Shown: in pieces, positions 1 to 7,958 of the stretch | How the letters are laid out: each line of letters begins with the position of its first letter | Position numbering within the stretch: the first letter of the stretch is position 1 | Assembly (NCBI GenBank): GCA_021771695.1 | Contig: JAETON010000004.1 | Coordinates: 93,847-157,846 of the forward strand | Direction of reading: 5' to 3' | Origin: Lachnospiraceae bacterium | Lineage (GTDB): Bacteria > Bacillota > Clostridia > Lachnospirales > Lachnospiraceae | Length of the DNA stretch: 64,000 nt | Program-made: the position numbers and the translations under genes | Notes under the pieces: model-generated | What the model saw: the letters and a program-made list of their open reading frames with translations, nothing else | Database searches by the model: none | Told to the model about the DNA's origin: nothing

Positions 1-670
1 ATCCAATCGCTTTTTCCAATACTGATTTTGTCATACAGCCGGAAATATCAATCCCGTATTTTTCAAGTTTTTTACTTTCACAACAGGCATGTATTTTGAT
101 GCCATATCTCTTTCCGATTCTACCAAATTCTTTTGCAATAACTTCCTGTTCTTCCCATGAAACTTCTCGGACTTTTGGAAAATTTCGTTTTGTTTTTGCA
201 TATAAATCAATAAAACTAATCACACATTGGTTTGTAAATCCACTCAATTTTTTTGCCATACTTTCAAAATATTTTATATGAAAATTCAGTGTATATTTTT
301 CTGATATAAAAATCGGATCATACCGCCAGCTGACCGCATCAGCTCCAACAATTTCAGACAATTTTTGAAATGAATCCATCACCTGTTCCTTCACTGGAAC
401 ATTTGGTTCAATATCTGTTCCATAGGGTGTAATAGTCACAAACCAAAACTGTCCAAATTTTTTTATTTCATTCATTCGTGCAAGCATTGGTTCTGGATTT
501 TTTGTACAAAAACATAATACATCTACAATATCGGGGCTTAATTGATATTTTAAAACCTGTTCCGGATAATAAGGATTTCTTGTCATCACATATCCCTCTT
601 TGATCCGATTGTAAAACCATTCACTGTAATAAGCCGGAATATCGGTCCTGTTTCCAGTATTTATAATCAT
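1..670 (-). CDS. DUF1848 family protein (3' end outside window)
   Basis: The reading frame starts at an ATG at 670 and runs off the left edge without a stop, so about 223 residues of the N-terminal part are seen. The start reads MIINTGNRTDIPAYYSEWFYN, followed by RNPYYPEQV, a CFCTKNPEPML segment, WRYDPIFI and a HACCES motif near residue 205. This pattern is that of the DUF1848 family, whose biochemical role is not established. The cysteines in CFCTKNP and ACC suggest metal or Fe-S binding, but that is inference. The MGMT-like gene upstream (start 1174) is on the same strand 24 bp away, so the two may be co-transcribed. Confidence 0.8.
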   Translation of the reverse strand, partial: MIINTGNRTDIPAYYSEWFYNRIKEGYVMTRNPYYPEQVLKYQLSPDIVDVLCFCTKNPEPMLARMNEIKKFGQFWFVTITPYGTDIEPNVPVKEQVMDSFQKLSEIVGADAVSWRYDPIFISEKYTLNFHIKYFESMAKKLSGFTNQCVISFIDLYAKTKRNFPKVREVSWEEQEVIAKEFGRIGKRYGIKIHACCESKKLEKYGIDISGCMTKSVLEKAIG

Positions 671-694
671 TGCTTATCCTTCCCGTTACAACAT

Positions 695-1174
695 TCACTT
701 TAATTCATAAAGTATATTTTCATAATCCTTTACATAATATCTAATATTTTTTCTTCCTTTTTGAAGAACAATATGCCCTTCGGCTTCCAATTTTTCTTTT
801 TGTGCTTCGATCCCTCCCGGATATTTGGGATTTAATTCACCTTTTGCTTTCAATGTTCTCCAATATGGTGTTTTGTTTTCCTCCCGTTGGTAACTTGCCC
901 ATGCTGCAATGGATACAAAAATTCCGGCAGTAATAGGGTCTGTAAAATCTGCATCATTTTCTCTTGCAAAATATTCTCGAATTTCTCCAATGGTAATAAT
1001 TTTACCATATGGAACCCGCTTCATTATTTTATCATAATCTATCGGCGGTGCAAAATACATTGTATCTCCGCCATATCTCTCAATGCTCTTCTGATCCGTA
1101 ATGATTTGAAATTTCGGCATACCCTTGCCGTCATGCAGCATTGCATTAAAATCTTTTTTATCTTCATTTGCCAT
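695..1174 (-). CDS. MGMT/alkyltransferase-like DNA-binding protein without active-site cysteine
   Basis: 159 residues. The second half has the methylguanine-DNA methyltransferase helix-turn-helix layout: VPYGKIITIGEIREYF at 54-69 and TAGIFVSIAAWASY at 82-95. TPYWRTLKAKGELN at 102-115 stands where true methyltransferases carry PCHRV. The equivalent of the alkyl-acceptor Cys is Tyr or Trp, and the whole protein contains no cysteine, so suicidal alkyl transfer is impossible. Alkyltransferase-like (ATL) proteins keep the fold, bind O6-alkylguanine and hand lesions to nucleotide excision repair; a similar role here is inference. A GGAGGTATTTGAT ribosome site precedes the start. Confidence 0.7.
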   Translation of the reverse strand: MANEDKKDFNAMLHDGKGMPKFQIITDQKSIERYGGDTMYFAPPIDYDKIMKRVPYGKIITIGEIREYFARENDADFTDPITAGIFVSIAAWASYQREENKTPYWRTLKAKGELNPKYPGGIEAQKEKLEAEGHIVLQKGRKNIRYYVKDYENILYELK

Positions 1175-1256
1175 ATCAAATACCTCCTGACTTAAGAATA
1201 ATTCTTTTTATTATTGAATGCAATGAGACAGTTTGAAAAATTTTTTGTTTACTATA

Positions 1257-1379
1257 TTATAGTTCTTTTTCAATAATCAACCTTTCAATTCTGCTATACA
1301 AATTTTTTAATTTTTTCTTTGGAAATGCTGCAACAAGGCCTTCTAATGCAGATTCGCCATCAATAATTTTTCTACTCAT
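1257..1379 (-). CDS. 40-residue hypothetical protein
   Basis: A short frame starts at ATG 1379 behind a very strong ribosome site (AGGAGGAGAG, 7-9 bases upstream). The product is about 40 residues, basic and amphipathic: MSRKIIDGESALEGL, then VAAFPKKKLKNL and a C-terminal IERLIIEKEL helix. The frame stays open upstream to 1448, but no ribosome site supports a longer start. It lies between the MGMT-like gene and the divergent Rrf2 regulator. I do not recognise it. The ribosome site is the main argument that it is translated. Confidence 0.45.
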   Translation of the reverse strand: MSRKIIDGESALEGLVAAFPKKKLKNLYSRIERLIIEKEL

Positions 1380-1441
1380 TTTCACTCTCCTCCTAACACA
1401 TAAGCGTGGTGTTTGCACTATTTTATTTTTAAGAATTTCTA

Positions 1442-1471
1442 TTGACATATTGAATATTTATATCATATAAT
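1442..1471 (+). promoter_or_regulatory. Promoter of the Rrf2 regulator gene
   Basis: TTGACA at 1442-1447 and TATAAT at 1466-1471 are both consensus hexamers, separated by 18 bp. The start codon follows at 1517. The operator palindrome begins inside the -10 box. Confidence 0.8.
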
Positions 1472-1494
1472 GAGTATCAGTTAGTGATACTCAT
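1470..1494. promoter_or_regulatory. Perfect palindromic operator, probably for the Rrf2 protein
   Basis: Arms ATGAGTATCA and TGATACTCAT (10 bp each, no mismatch) flank a 5-base spacer, GTTAG. The palindrome overlaps the end of the -10 box and the expected transcription start, so a bound dimer would block initiation. Rrf2 proteins usually bind such dyads in their own promoters. That this Rrf2 binds here is inference from position. Confidence 0.7.
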
Positions 1495-1516
1495 TTTTGT
1501 TAAGAGGATAGTACTT

Positions 1517-1936
1517 ATGGATACAAGATTTTCGGTTGCGGTTCACTCTTTAATATTAATTGCGGAGTCGGATGTTCCGCTGACATCTGAGCAGATAGCA
1601 GCCAGTGCAGGAGTAAACCCAAGCTATATACGCAAGGTATTAACTTCGCTCAGAAACGCCGGCATCATATCAGCTCACCGGGGGATCAGAGGCTTTGCAC
1701 TAAATATGGATAAAGAGTCTTTGTCATTGCTTCAGATTTACAGGGCTGTGTCTGGCGGAAATCTGTCGCTGTTTAATATTCATGAAAACCCGAATGACCG
1801 GTGTATTGTCGGCAGGCATATAAAGCCGGTGCTTGGCAATATGTTTCGGGATTTGGAGAATGAACTTTCTTTAAAAATGCAGGAAAGAACACTTAAAGAC
1901 TGCATAAATGAGATCATGAAACGCGAAAAAATATAA
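1517..1936 (+). CDS. Rrf2 family transcriptional regulator
   Basis: 139 residues from the ATG at 1517, chosen because AGAGGATAG lies just upstream; a GTG at 1484 would fall inside the operator. The N-terminal winged helix reads MDTRFSVAVHSLILI, then LTSEQIAASAGVNPSYIRKVL (recognition helix) and HRGIRGFALN (wing). The C-terminal part keeps only one cysteine (DRCIVG) of the three used by IscR/NsrR to hold an Fe-S cluster, plus a lone later Cys, so a classical cluster is doubtful. It is 25 bp upstream of, and probably co-transcribed with, the flavodoxin-ferredoxin gene, which suggests autoregulation in response to a redox or metal signal. Confidence 0.85.
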   Translation: MDTRFSVAVHSLILIAESDVPLTSEQIAASAGVNPSYIRKVLTSLRNAGIISAHRGIRGFALNMDKESLSLLQIYRAVSGGNLSLFNIHENPNDRCIVGRHIKPVLGNMFRDLENELSLKMQERTLKDCINEIMKREKI

Positions 1937-1961
1937 TTTAACCGAAAGGAATATGAGGAAT

Positions 1962-2720
1962 ATGAGTTATGCACAAATCGTTTTCAGCCCAACGGGAGGA
2001 ACTGCAAGAGTAGCAGATATATTGACGAAAAATTGGTCGGATGTAGAAAAGATTGATTTATCAAAAGCAGAGACTGATTTTTCCGAATATAAGTTTTCTT
2101 CTGAGGATATGGTGTTAGTGGCTATGCCGTCCTTTGGCGGATTAGCACCGAAAACAGCAATCGACAGATTGTTACAGATTTCAGGAAACGAGGCAAAATG
2201 TGTAGTGGTTGCGGTTTACGGAAACCGTGCGTACGAAGATACACTTGTTCAGATGCAGGATGCAGCCGAAAAAAGCGATTTTCGTGTTATTGCGGGAGTA
2301 TCGGCGGTCGCAGAACATTCTATTATTCATCAATACGCAACCGGAAGACCGAATCAATCCGATATAGCACAGTTGTCATCATTTGCAGATAGGATAGCGG
2401 AAAAGAGTTTAGAAGAAAAGATATCAAAGCTTGTTCTTCCCGGAAACCGTCCGTATAAAAAAGCCAGCGGTGCCGGTCTTGTTCCGAAGTGCACATCATC
2501 CTGCGTATCGTGTGGTTTATGTGCAAACGTCTGCCCGATGCAGGCAATTGACCGAAATAATCCCAAAGTAACAGACAGTAAAAAATGCATTTCATGTATG
2601 AGATGTGTTTCTGTTTGTCCGCAAAATGCAAGAAAAGTAAGCAGTGTTATGACTTCAATTGCGGCTTTGACAATAAAAAAAGCATGTTCTGAAAAGAAAG
2701 AGAATGAGTTGTTTGTATAA
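1962..2720 (+). CDS. EFR1-type flavodoxin/ferredoxin protein
   Basis: About 252 residues. The N-terminal half has a flavodoxin-like fold: IVFSPTGGTARVAD forms the phosphate loop, followed by LVAMPSFGGLAP and VVAVYGNRAYED. The C-terminal half has two 4Fe-4S motifs, CVSCGLCANVCP and CISCMRCVSVCP, each of CxxCxxCxxxCP type. It would carry electrons between a flavin and two cubane clusters in the cytoplasm; the partner is unknown. ATG 1953 is also possible, but the AAAGGA site is only 2 bases from it, so 1962 is preferred. The terminator at 2773-2820 ends the Rrf2-EFR1 unit. Confidence 0.85.
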   Translation: MSYAQIVFSPTGGTARVADILTKNWSDVEKIDLSKAETDFSEYKFSSEDMVLVAMPSFGGLAPKTAIDRLLQISGNEAKCVVVAVYGNRAYEDTLVQMQDAAEKSDFRVIAGVSAVAEHSIIHQYATGRPNQSDIAQLSSFADRIAEKSLEEKISKLVLPGNRPYKKASGAGLVPKCTSSCVSCGLCANVCPMQAIDRNNPKVTDSKKCISCMRCVSVCPQNARKVSSVMTSIAALTIKKACSEKKENELFV

Positions 2721-2772
2721 CTTAATAAACTTTGATTGTCGAACTTACACCAACTTACAAATTCCAATATAT

Positions 2773-2820
2773 AAAAAAAGAAGAACACAGTAACTTATTT
2801 GTTATTGTATTCTTCTTTTA
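2773..2820. terminator. Bidirectional terminator between the ferredoxin gene and leuS
   Basis: A long stem pairs AGAAGAACACAGTAAC with GTTATTGTATTCTTCT (two G-U type mismatches) around a TTATTT loop. A-run on the left and T-run on the right serve both convergent genes. Confidence 0.7.
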
Positions 2821-2877
2821 TGTTTTCAAAAGGCATATTTCTTCTTAATATAACCTTTTCACCTTAAAATATTTACA

Positions 2878-5289
2878 TTATTTCATAACAATGTTGACAA
2901 TTCTTCCCGGCACATAAATTTCTTTTACAATGTTTCCAGAAATCTTGTCTGCCAATGCCTCTTTCGCTTTTGCAAGCACAGAATCTTTTGCTTCTTCTGC
3001 CCCAATGGTAATTTTACCTCTTGCTTTTCCATTGATCTGAACAGCAATTTCAATTTCGTCCTCTTTCATAGCCTCTTCATCATATACCGGCCATGTCTGA
3101 GCAAATACGCTGTCTTCATGTCCCAGTGCTTCCCATAATTCTTCTGCAATATGAGGTGCAAATGGTGCTAAAAGTACAACTGCTGTTTCCAATGTTTCTT
3201 TATCTACACCGTTTTTCTTCGCCATTGCAGTTAATTTATTGGTATGTTCCATGAAACCACTGACAACTGTATTTAAGCTGAAATTGTCCAAACGTGTTGT
3301 AATATCGTAAATCAGTTTATGATGCTCTTTCAGAAGTTCTTTGTCTGCTTTCACTTGGGCATCTTTCTGATCCATAACCAGCTTATAGAATTTTGTTAAG
3401 AAACGGTATACTCCGTCAATTCCTCTTTCATCCCACTCTGCATCCAGTTCCGGCGGACCTACAAATAACTCATACATACGCAGAGAATCACATCCATAAT
3501 CTCTTACCAAATCATCCGGTGAAACTACATTCCCTTTGGATTTACTCATTTTGATACCATTTTTACCAGTAATCATTCCCTGATTAAACAGCTTATGGAA
3601 TGGTTCATCAAAGTCCACAACTCCAATATCATACAGGAATTTTGTGTAGAAACGAGAGTACAGAAGATGCAGTACCGCATGTTCTACCCCGCCGATGTAC
3701 ATATCTACCGGCAGATACTGATCTGCTTTTTCTCTGGAAACCAGTTCTTTATCATTCTTATTGTCGATATATCGCAAGAAATACCATGAAGAACCTGCCC
3801 ATTGCGGCATAGTATTTGTCTCTCTCTTTGCCGGCTTTCCACAAACAGGACACTTACAGTTTACCCATTCTTCAATATCAGCCAACGGAGATTCTCCGGT
3901 TCCTGTCGGTTCATATCTCTCAACTTCCGGCAATTCCAAAGGAAGTTCTTCTTCCGGCACAGGAACAGCACCACAATCCGGACAATGAACAATTGGAATT
4001 GGTTCACCCCAATAACGCTGGCGGCTGAATACCCAGTCACGCAGTTTATAATTGGTTGTTTTTTTACCAACACCCATCTTTTCAATGATTTCCGGTGCTT
4101 CCTCTTTTAATTCTGCAGATTCTCTTCCATTCCAATCCCCGGAATTAATCATAATACCAGAAGCATCTGTGTAGGCTTCTTCCATATTTTCAATTTCTTT
4201 GCCGTCTTTTGCAATTACCTGAATAATCGGGATATCAAATTTCTTTGCAAATTCAAAGTCACGGTCATCATGTGCAGGTACACACATAATTGCTCCAGTA
4301 CCATAATCCGCCAATACATAATCGGATAACCAGATTGGTACTTTTGCCCCATTGATTGGATTGATGGCATAACTTCCTGTAAATACACCAGTCTTTTCTT
4401 TATCCTGCATACGGTCTACAGAAGATTTTAAGGATGCCTGGTAAATGTAATCTTCGACTGCATCTTTTGTTTCTTCTGTTGCAAGTCCTGCTGCCAATTC
4501 ATGTTCCGGAGCCAATACCATAAAAGTTGCTCCGTGTAATGTATCCGGACGGGTTGTATAAACAGTGATTGTCTCACCGCTTCCATCAACTTTAAAGTCA
4601 ACTTCTGCACCATGGCTCTTTCCAATCCATTCTGCCTGCATTTTTTTTACTTTTTCCGGCCAATCCAGTTTATTTAAATCTTCCAGCAGACGGTCTGCAT
4701 AAGCAGTAATCTTTAACATCCACTGTCTTAAATTCTTCTTTGTTACATCTGCACCGCAGCGCTCACATTTACCATTAACAACTTCTTCATTTGCCAAACC
4801 AGTTTTACAAGAAGGGCACCAGTTAATTGGCATCTGTTTTTCATATGCCAATCCTTTCTTAAACATCTTTACAAAAATCCACTGTGTCCATTTGTAAAAA
4901 TTCGGATCTGTTGTATTTACTTCCATATCCCAGTCGTAAATTGCTGCGATTTCATTAATCTGACGTTTAATGTTTTTAATATTTTCTTCTGTGGAAATTC
5001 TTGGATGAGTTCCCATCTTAATTGCATAATTTTCTGCCGGGAGTCCGAATGCATCCCATCCCATTGGATGAACGATATAATAGCCGTTTAATAACTTATA
5101 ACGGCTCCATACATCACTGATTACATATCCTCTCCAGTGCCCTACGTGAAGTCCGCTTCCAGATGGATACGGGAACATATCTAAACAATAATATTTAGGC
5201 TTTTTCCCATCATTTACATTCACTGGATGCTCTTCCCAGTGTTTTCTCCACTTTTGCTCAATTGCCTTATGATTATAAGGTGTTGCCAT
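2878..5289 (-). CDS. leuS: Leucyl-tRNA synthetase
   Basis: 803 residues, the normal bacterial length. It charges tRNA-Leu with leucine in the cytoplasm. The class I signature FPYPSGSGLHVGHWRGY is near residue 40 and the KMSKSKGN loop near 576. A zinc-type CPSCKTGLANEEV...CERCG insertion and the CP1 editing domain (TTRPDT, with GTGAIMCVPAHDDRD) lie between them. The last residues form the usual anticodon-binding and C-terminal domains. It starts behind GGAGGAAG. There is no T-box leader: only about 75 bases separate the predicted -10 box and the start codon. Confidence 0.98.
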   Translation of the reverse strand: MATPYNHKAIEQKWRKHWEEHPVNVNDGKKPKYYCLDMFPYPSGSGLHVGHWRGYVISDVWSRYKLLNGYYIVHPMGWDAFGLPAENYAIKMGTHPRISTEENIKNIKRQINEIAAIYDWDMEVNTTDPNFYKWTQWIFVKMFKKGLAYEKQMPINWCPSCKTGLANEEVVNGKCERCGADVTKKNLRQWMLKITAYADRLLEDLNKLDWPEKVKKMQAEWIGKSHGAEVDFKVDGSGETITVYTTRPDTLHGATFMVLAPEHELAAGLATEETKDAVEDYIYQASLKSSVDRMQDKEKTGVFTGSYAINPINGAKVPIWLSDYVLADYGTGAIMCVPAHDDRDFEFAKKFDIPIIQVIAKDGKEIENMEEAYTDASGIMINSGDWNGRESAELKEEAPEIIEKMGVGKKTTNYKLRDWVFSRQRYWGEPIPIVHCPDCGAVPVPEEELPLELPEVERYEPTGTGESPLADIEEWVNCKCPVCGKPAKRETNTMPQWAGSSWYFLRYIDNKNDKELVSREKADQYLPVDMYIGGVEHAVLHLLYSRFYTKFLYDIGVVDFDEPFHKLFNQGMITGKNGIKMSKSKGNVVSPDDLVRDYGCDSLRMYELFVGPPELDAEWDERGIDGVYRFLTKFYKLVMDQKDAQVKADKELLKEHHKLIYDITTRLDNFSLNTVVSGFMEHTNKLTAMAKKNGVDKETLETAVVLLAPFAPHIAEELWEALGHEDSVFAQTWPVYDEEAMKEDEIEIAVQINGKARGKITIGAEEAKDSVLAKAKEALADKISGNIVKEIYVPGRIVNIVMK

Positions 5290-5364
5290 ATTTTTCTTCC
5301 TCCTAGCTGTAATTATTTATATCGTATATGTATTTTTTTGCAAATAAATATTTCTAACTCATTT

Positions 5365-5392
5365 ATTTTATCATATTGAAACTATGTGTCAA
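5365..5392 (-). promoter_or_regulatory. Probable leuS promoter
   Basis: On the minus strand, TTGACA (5387-5392) and TAAAAT (5365-5370) are 16 bp apart. The untranslated leader is too short for a T-box. Confidence 0.6.
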
Positions 5393-5409
5393 CTGCACAA
5401 ACACCTAAA

Positions 5410-5444
5410 AAAGGAAAAATCCCATGTTTCGGGATTTTTCCTTT
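5410..5444 (-). terminator. Terminator of the orphan 110-residue gene
   Basis: Perfect 14-bp stem AAAGGAAAAATCCC / GGGATTTTTCCTTT with a 7-base loop, just past the stop codon at 5455. Confidence 0.8.
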
Positions 5445-5454
5445 ACTTCTCATT

Positions 5455-5787
5455 TTAATTTACTGCCATATTCTGATTTCTAAGATCAATTACCAATGCC
5501 AGCAGCTTACTCAGATAATCTTTGGTTTTATCCAGTGTATCAATATCAGTTAGATGGTAGTTTTCTCCAAACATGTTATCTGCAATTTCCTTTTTTGCAT
5601 GATAACTATCATCAAAAAACTCTTTCACAGTACAACAAACTTCCAGTAAAATGTACTGTCGAAATAGAAAAGAGCCCATACTGTTCCTGTCAAAGCTGTC
5701 AATATACTCTTTGACAAAAAAATCAATTTCTTCCTTCGTTCCTTTTCTCAGAAATTCCTCAAAAGACAATTTTCCCTTTTCCTGCAT
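5455..5787 (-). CDS. Small protein of unknown function, possible AraC/YesN regulator remnant
   Basis: 110 residues from ATG 5787, chosen because AAAGGAGGG lies about 10 bases upstream; an in-frame ATG at 5838 has no site and falls near the preceding terminator. The sequence is helical and acidic (FEEFLRKGTKEEIDFFVKEY, FLFRQYILLEVCCTVKEFF, DTLDKTKDYLSKLLALVIDL). This resembles the helical linker that precedes the helix-turn-helix in AraC/YesN-type regulators, but the DNA-binding domain is absent and a terminator follows at once. It may be a truncated regulator kept as a small protein. I would not assign a function. Confidence 0.5.
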   Translation of the reverse strand: MQEKGKLSFEEFLRKGTKEEIDFFVKEYIDSFDRNSMGSFLFRQYILLEVCCTVKEFFDDSYHAKKEIADNMFGENYHLTDIDTLDKTKDYLSKLLALVIDLRNQNMAVN

Positions 5788-5852
5788 CGTAATTGAAACA
5801 CCCTCCTTTATCCTATGTATGGTATTAATATGGAACAATATTTTATGAAAAA

Positions 5853-5885
5853 CGGGGACGTAAGTTTCAAAAAACTACGTCCCCG
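5853..5885 (-). terminator. Terminator of the L,D-transpeptidase gene
   Basis: Stem CGGGGACGTA / TACGTCCCCG, lengthened by GTTT/GAAAC pairing, followed by TTTTT on the minus strand. Confidence 0.85.
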
Positions 5886-5895
5886 CTTTACAATC

Positions 5896-7383
5896 TTACT
5901 GTTGACTGCTTTCTGTTGTTGCTGCTTCTGAGGCTGTAGTTGAATCTGCTGTTTCAGTGGTTGCTTTTTCTTTCACCACAATAGTTACAGTCTTGGAAAC
6001 TTTTACTTTACTGGAACCTGTCACAGAAACTGCAACTTTGTAGGTTCCCGGTGTATTCATATCTATTGCTTTCGTATCAATATCAACTTTAAAAATCTCT
6101 TTTCCATTATAGTCATATGCTTTGATGCCTGCTGCCTCTTTTAACTCATCTACTGTCGGCAGTATTGAACCTTCTTCATATGTCAATGCCGGATTCTTGA
6201 TATTCAGTGCCGCATTTGCATATTTTACACTTATCGTAATATTCTTCTTTGCTGTTACAGATGTCTTATACTTATTCGTTACCCGGTACTGAATCTGATA
6301 AGTTCCCGTCTTTGTAAACTTATATGATTTTGCTTTGCTGTAAGTGTATTTCGTGTACTTCTTAGCACCCGGTGCTTTAATATATACACTCATTGCACTG
6401 GTTCTGGATGCACCGCTTCTCTGTTTTGCAGTTACTCCAGACACCGCATTAGCCGGCGTTGTCTTTCCGATGGTCAATGCACGGTTCTTCGCTGTAATCA
6501 TCGGTGCCTTTGTATCAACAACTTTTACTTTCAATACTTTGCTGGTACTTGTTCCGCCTTTGCTGGTTACTTTATATGTAATCTTATAGGTTCCAAGTTT
6601 CTTTGTTGAAAACTTCGCCTTCGTATATTTCTTTTTCTTGCTGTTGTATTTTGTAACTGTATATTTAATCTTCTTCGTTAACGATACTTTGTTTTTCTGT
6701 TTTGCAGTTACTCCGGATTTGATACTGTATTTTTCACCATACTGTACCGTCCTTTTCTTCTTCTTAGAAATGGTAATAGACGGTTTCAGCTTATGATATG
6801 GGTTATTTTTGTCTGGATCTGTTGGGTCCCAGTACATTTTTCTTGCAGTAGAAACTTTGATTCCTTTTGGTTTTCCAAGAGGTCCCGGATTCTTGCTGCT
6901 GTAAATCGTTACTTTCGTTCCCAATGCACAATGATCATAAATCCATTTTGCATCTGCAACAGTCAGACGGACACATCCATGAGATGCTGTCGTTCCAAGT
7001 TTATTAAACTGTACCGTAGACTGGCTTGCCTTGCTGTGGGAATAGTACCATACAGAATGGAACAACACTCCTCCATGAATTCTTGTACAATACTGTCCGT
7101 AACTTGGGCCGTCTAATGTATGCCAGCGGTATTTCGCAGGTGTGTAAAATGTACCGCTTGGAGTATTAGAACCTCCACAGGACACTAAAAAAGCTTTGAC
7201 CGCTTTATATTTTCCGCTCTTTAACTGATAAACCGTTGCTACATTTGCCTGTTTGTTAACTTTAATCCAATATTTTGTCTGTGCTTGTACTGTCTTAGGT
7301 TCTGAAAATGACATACCAAAAGCCATCACAAGAATCAACAGTCCTGCACACAACTTCTTACTATGTGTGATAAGATTCTTCAT
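5896..7383 (-). CDS. Secreted L,D-transpeptidase with Ig-like repeat tail
   Basis: 495 residues. Signal peptide (MKNLITHSKK, a hydrophobic stretch to about 25, cleavage near VQA-QT). The YkuD catalytic domain covers about 37-160, with HGGVLFHS at 103-110 and SHGCVRL at 134-140, so Cys137 is the nucleophile. Such enzymes make 3-3 cross-links in peptidoglycan or attach proteins. Residues about 195-475 hold at least three Ig-like modules of roughly 85-90 residues, recognisable by GTYKITYKVTS, GTYQIQYRVTN and GTYKVAVSVTG, with Lys/Thr-rich strands; these probably bind the wall or space the enzyme from it. It ends in a Thr/Ser/Glu-rich tail. Start supported by GGAAGGAAAT. Confidence 0.9.
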   Translation of the reverse strand: MKNLITHSKKLCAGLLILVMAFGMSFSEPKTVQAQTKYWIKVNKQANVATVYQLKSGKYKAVKAFLVSCGGSNTPSGTFYTPAKYRWHTLDGPSYGQYCTRIHGGVLFHSVWYYSHSKASQSTVQFNKLGTTASHGCVRLTVADAKWIYDHCALGTKVTIYSSKNPGPLGKPKGIKVSTARKMYWDPTDPDKNNPYHKLKPSITISKKKKRTVQYGEKYSIKSGVTAKQKNKVSLTKKIKYTVTKYNSKKKKYTKAKFSTKKLGTYKITYKVTSKGGTSTSKVLKVKVVDTKAPMITAKNRALTIGKTTPANAVSGVTAKQRSGASRTSAMSVYIKAPGAKKYTKYTYSKAKSYKFTKTGTYQIQYRVTNKYKTSVTAKKNITISVKYANAALNIKNPALTYEEGSILPTVDELKEAAGIKAYDYNGKEIFKVDIDTKAIDMNTPGTYKVAVSVTGSSKVKVSKTVTIVVKEKATTETADSTTASEAATTESSQQ

Positions 7384-7514
7384 ATATATTTCCTTCCTGA
7401 AATTTTACTTAATTTTTCTTTATATATTATATATTCCTATTTTCAACTTGTAAATAAGAAAATGTATGATATTATAAATTTAAAAAAAATTTAATAATTA
7501 TAAAGGAGGATTTT

Positions 7515-7883
7515 ATGATTACGTTCAATCATTTTAACTTTAATGTCATTGACTTAGAAAAAAGTTTAAAATTTTATAAAGAGGCTTTGGATTTAGAACC
7601 AGTCCGTGAAAAAGAAGCATCGGACGGGAGTTTCAAACTTGTGTTTTTAGGTGACGGTGTAACAGATTTCCGATTGGAACTTACATGGTTAAAAGACCGT
7701 AAAGAACCTTATAATCTCGGCGATGAAGAATTCCATCTTGCAATGAATGTTGATGATTTTGACAAAGTATACACACATCACAAAGAAATGGGCTGCATCT
7801 GCTATGAAAATATTGATATGGGTGTTTATTTTATCAATGATCCCGATGGATACTGGATTGAAATCGTACCTTCTAAGAAATAA
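7515..7883 (+). CDS. VOC/glyoxalase-like protein
   Basis: 122 residues, one glyoxalase I-like unit: ITFNHFNFNVIDLEKSLKFY at the start, FHLAMNVDD in the middle, INDPDGYWIEIV at the end. Candidate metal ligands are His6, a Glu near 55, His74 and Glu117, the layout of GloA-type lactoylglutathione lyases, but vicinal-oxygen-chelate proteins also act on other substrates. Ribosome site AAAGGAGG. Stand-alone gene between converging transcription units. Confidence 0.75.
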   Translation: MITFNHFNFNVIDLEKSLKFYKEALDLEPVREKEASDGSFKLVFLGDGVTDFRLELTWLKDRKEPYNLGDEEFHLAMNVDDFDKVYTHHKEMGCICYENIDMGVYFINDPDGYWIEIVPSKK

Positions 7884-7891
7884 AAACTAAC

Positions 7892-7955
7892 CCCTGCCAA
7901 AAACAATTTGGGACGGTTCACACCTTGTAAATTGTTGTATGGCAGGGATCATTCA
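7892..7955. terminator. Long hairpin terminator between VOC gene and glycyl radical enzyme gene
   Basis: CCCTGCCA (7892-7899) pairs with TGGCAGGG (7940-7947) and AACAATTT (7902-7909) with AAATTGTT (7929-7936). A T-run follows on the plus strand, and the next gene converges from the right. Confidence 0.65.
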
Positions 7956-7958
7956 TTT

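Noticed and set aside
5290..5455. T-box leader for leuS
   Set aside because: The region between the predicted promoter and the start is about 75 bases, with no specifier or antiterminator structure; the strong hairpin at 5410-5444 is the terminator of the upstream gene.
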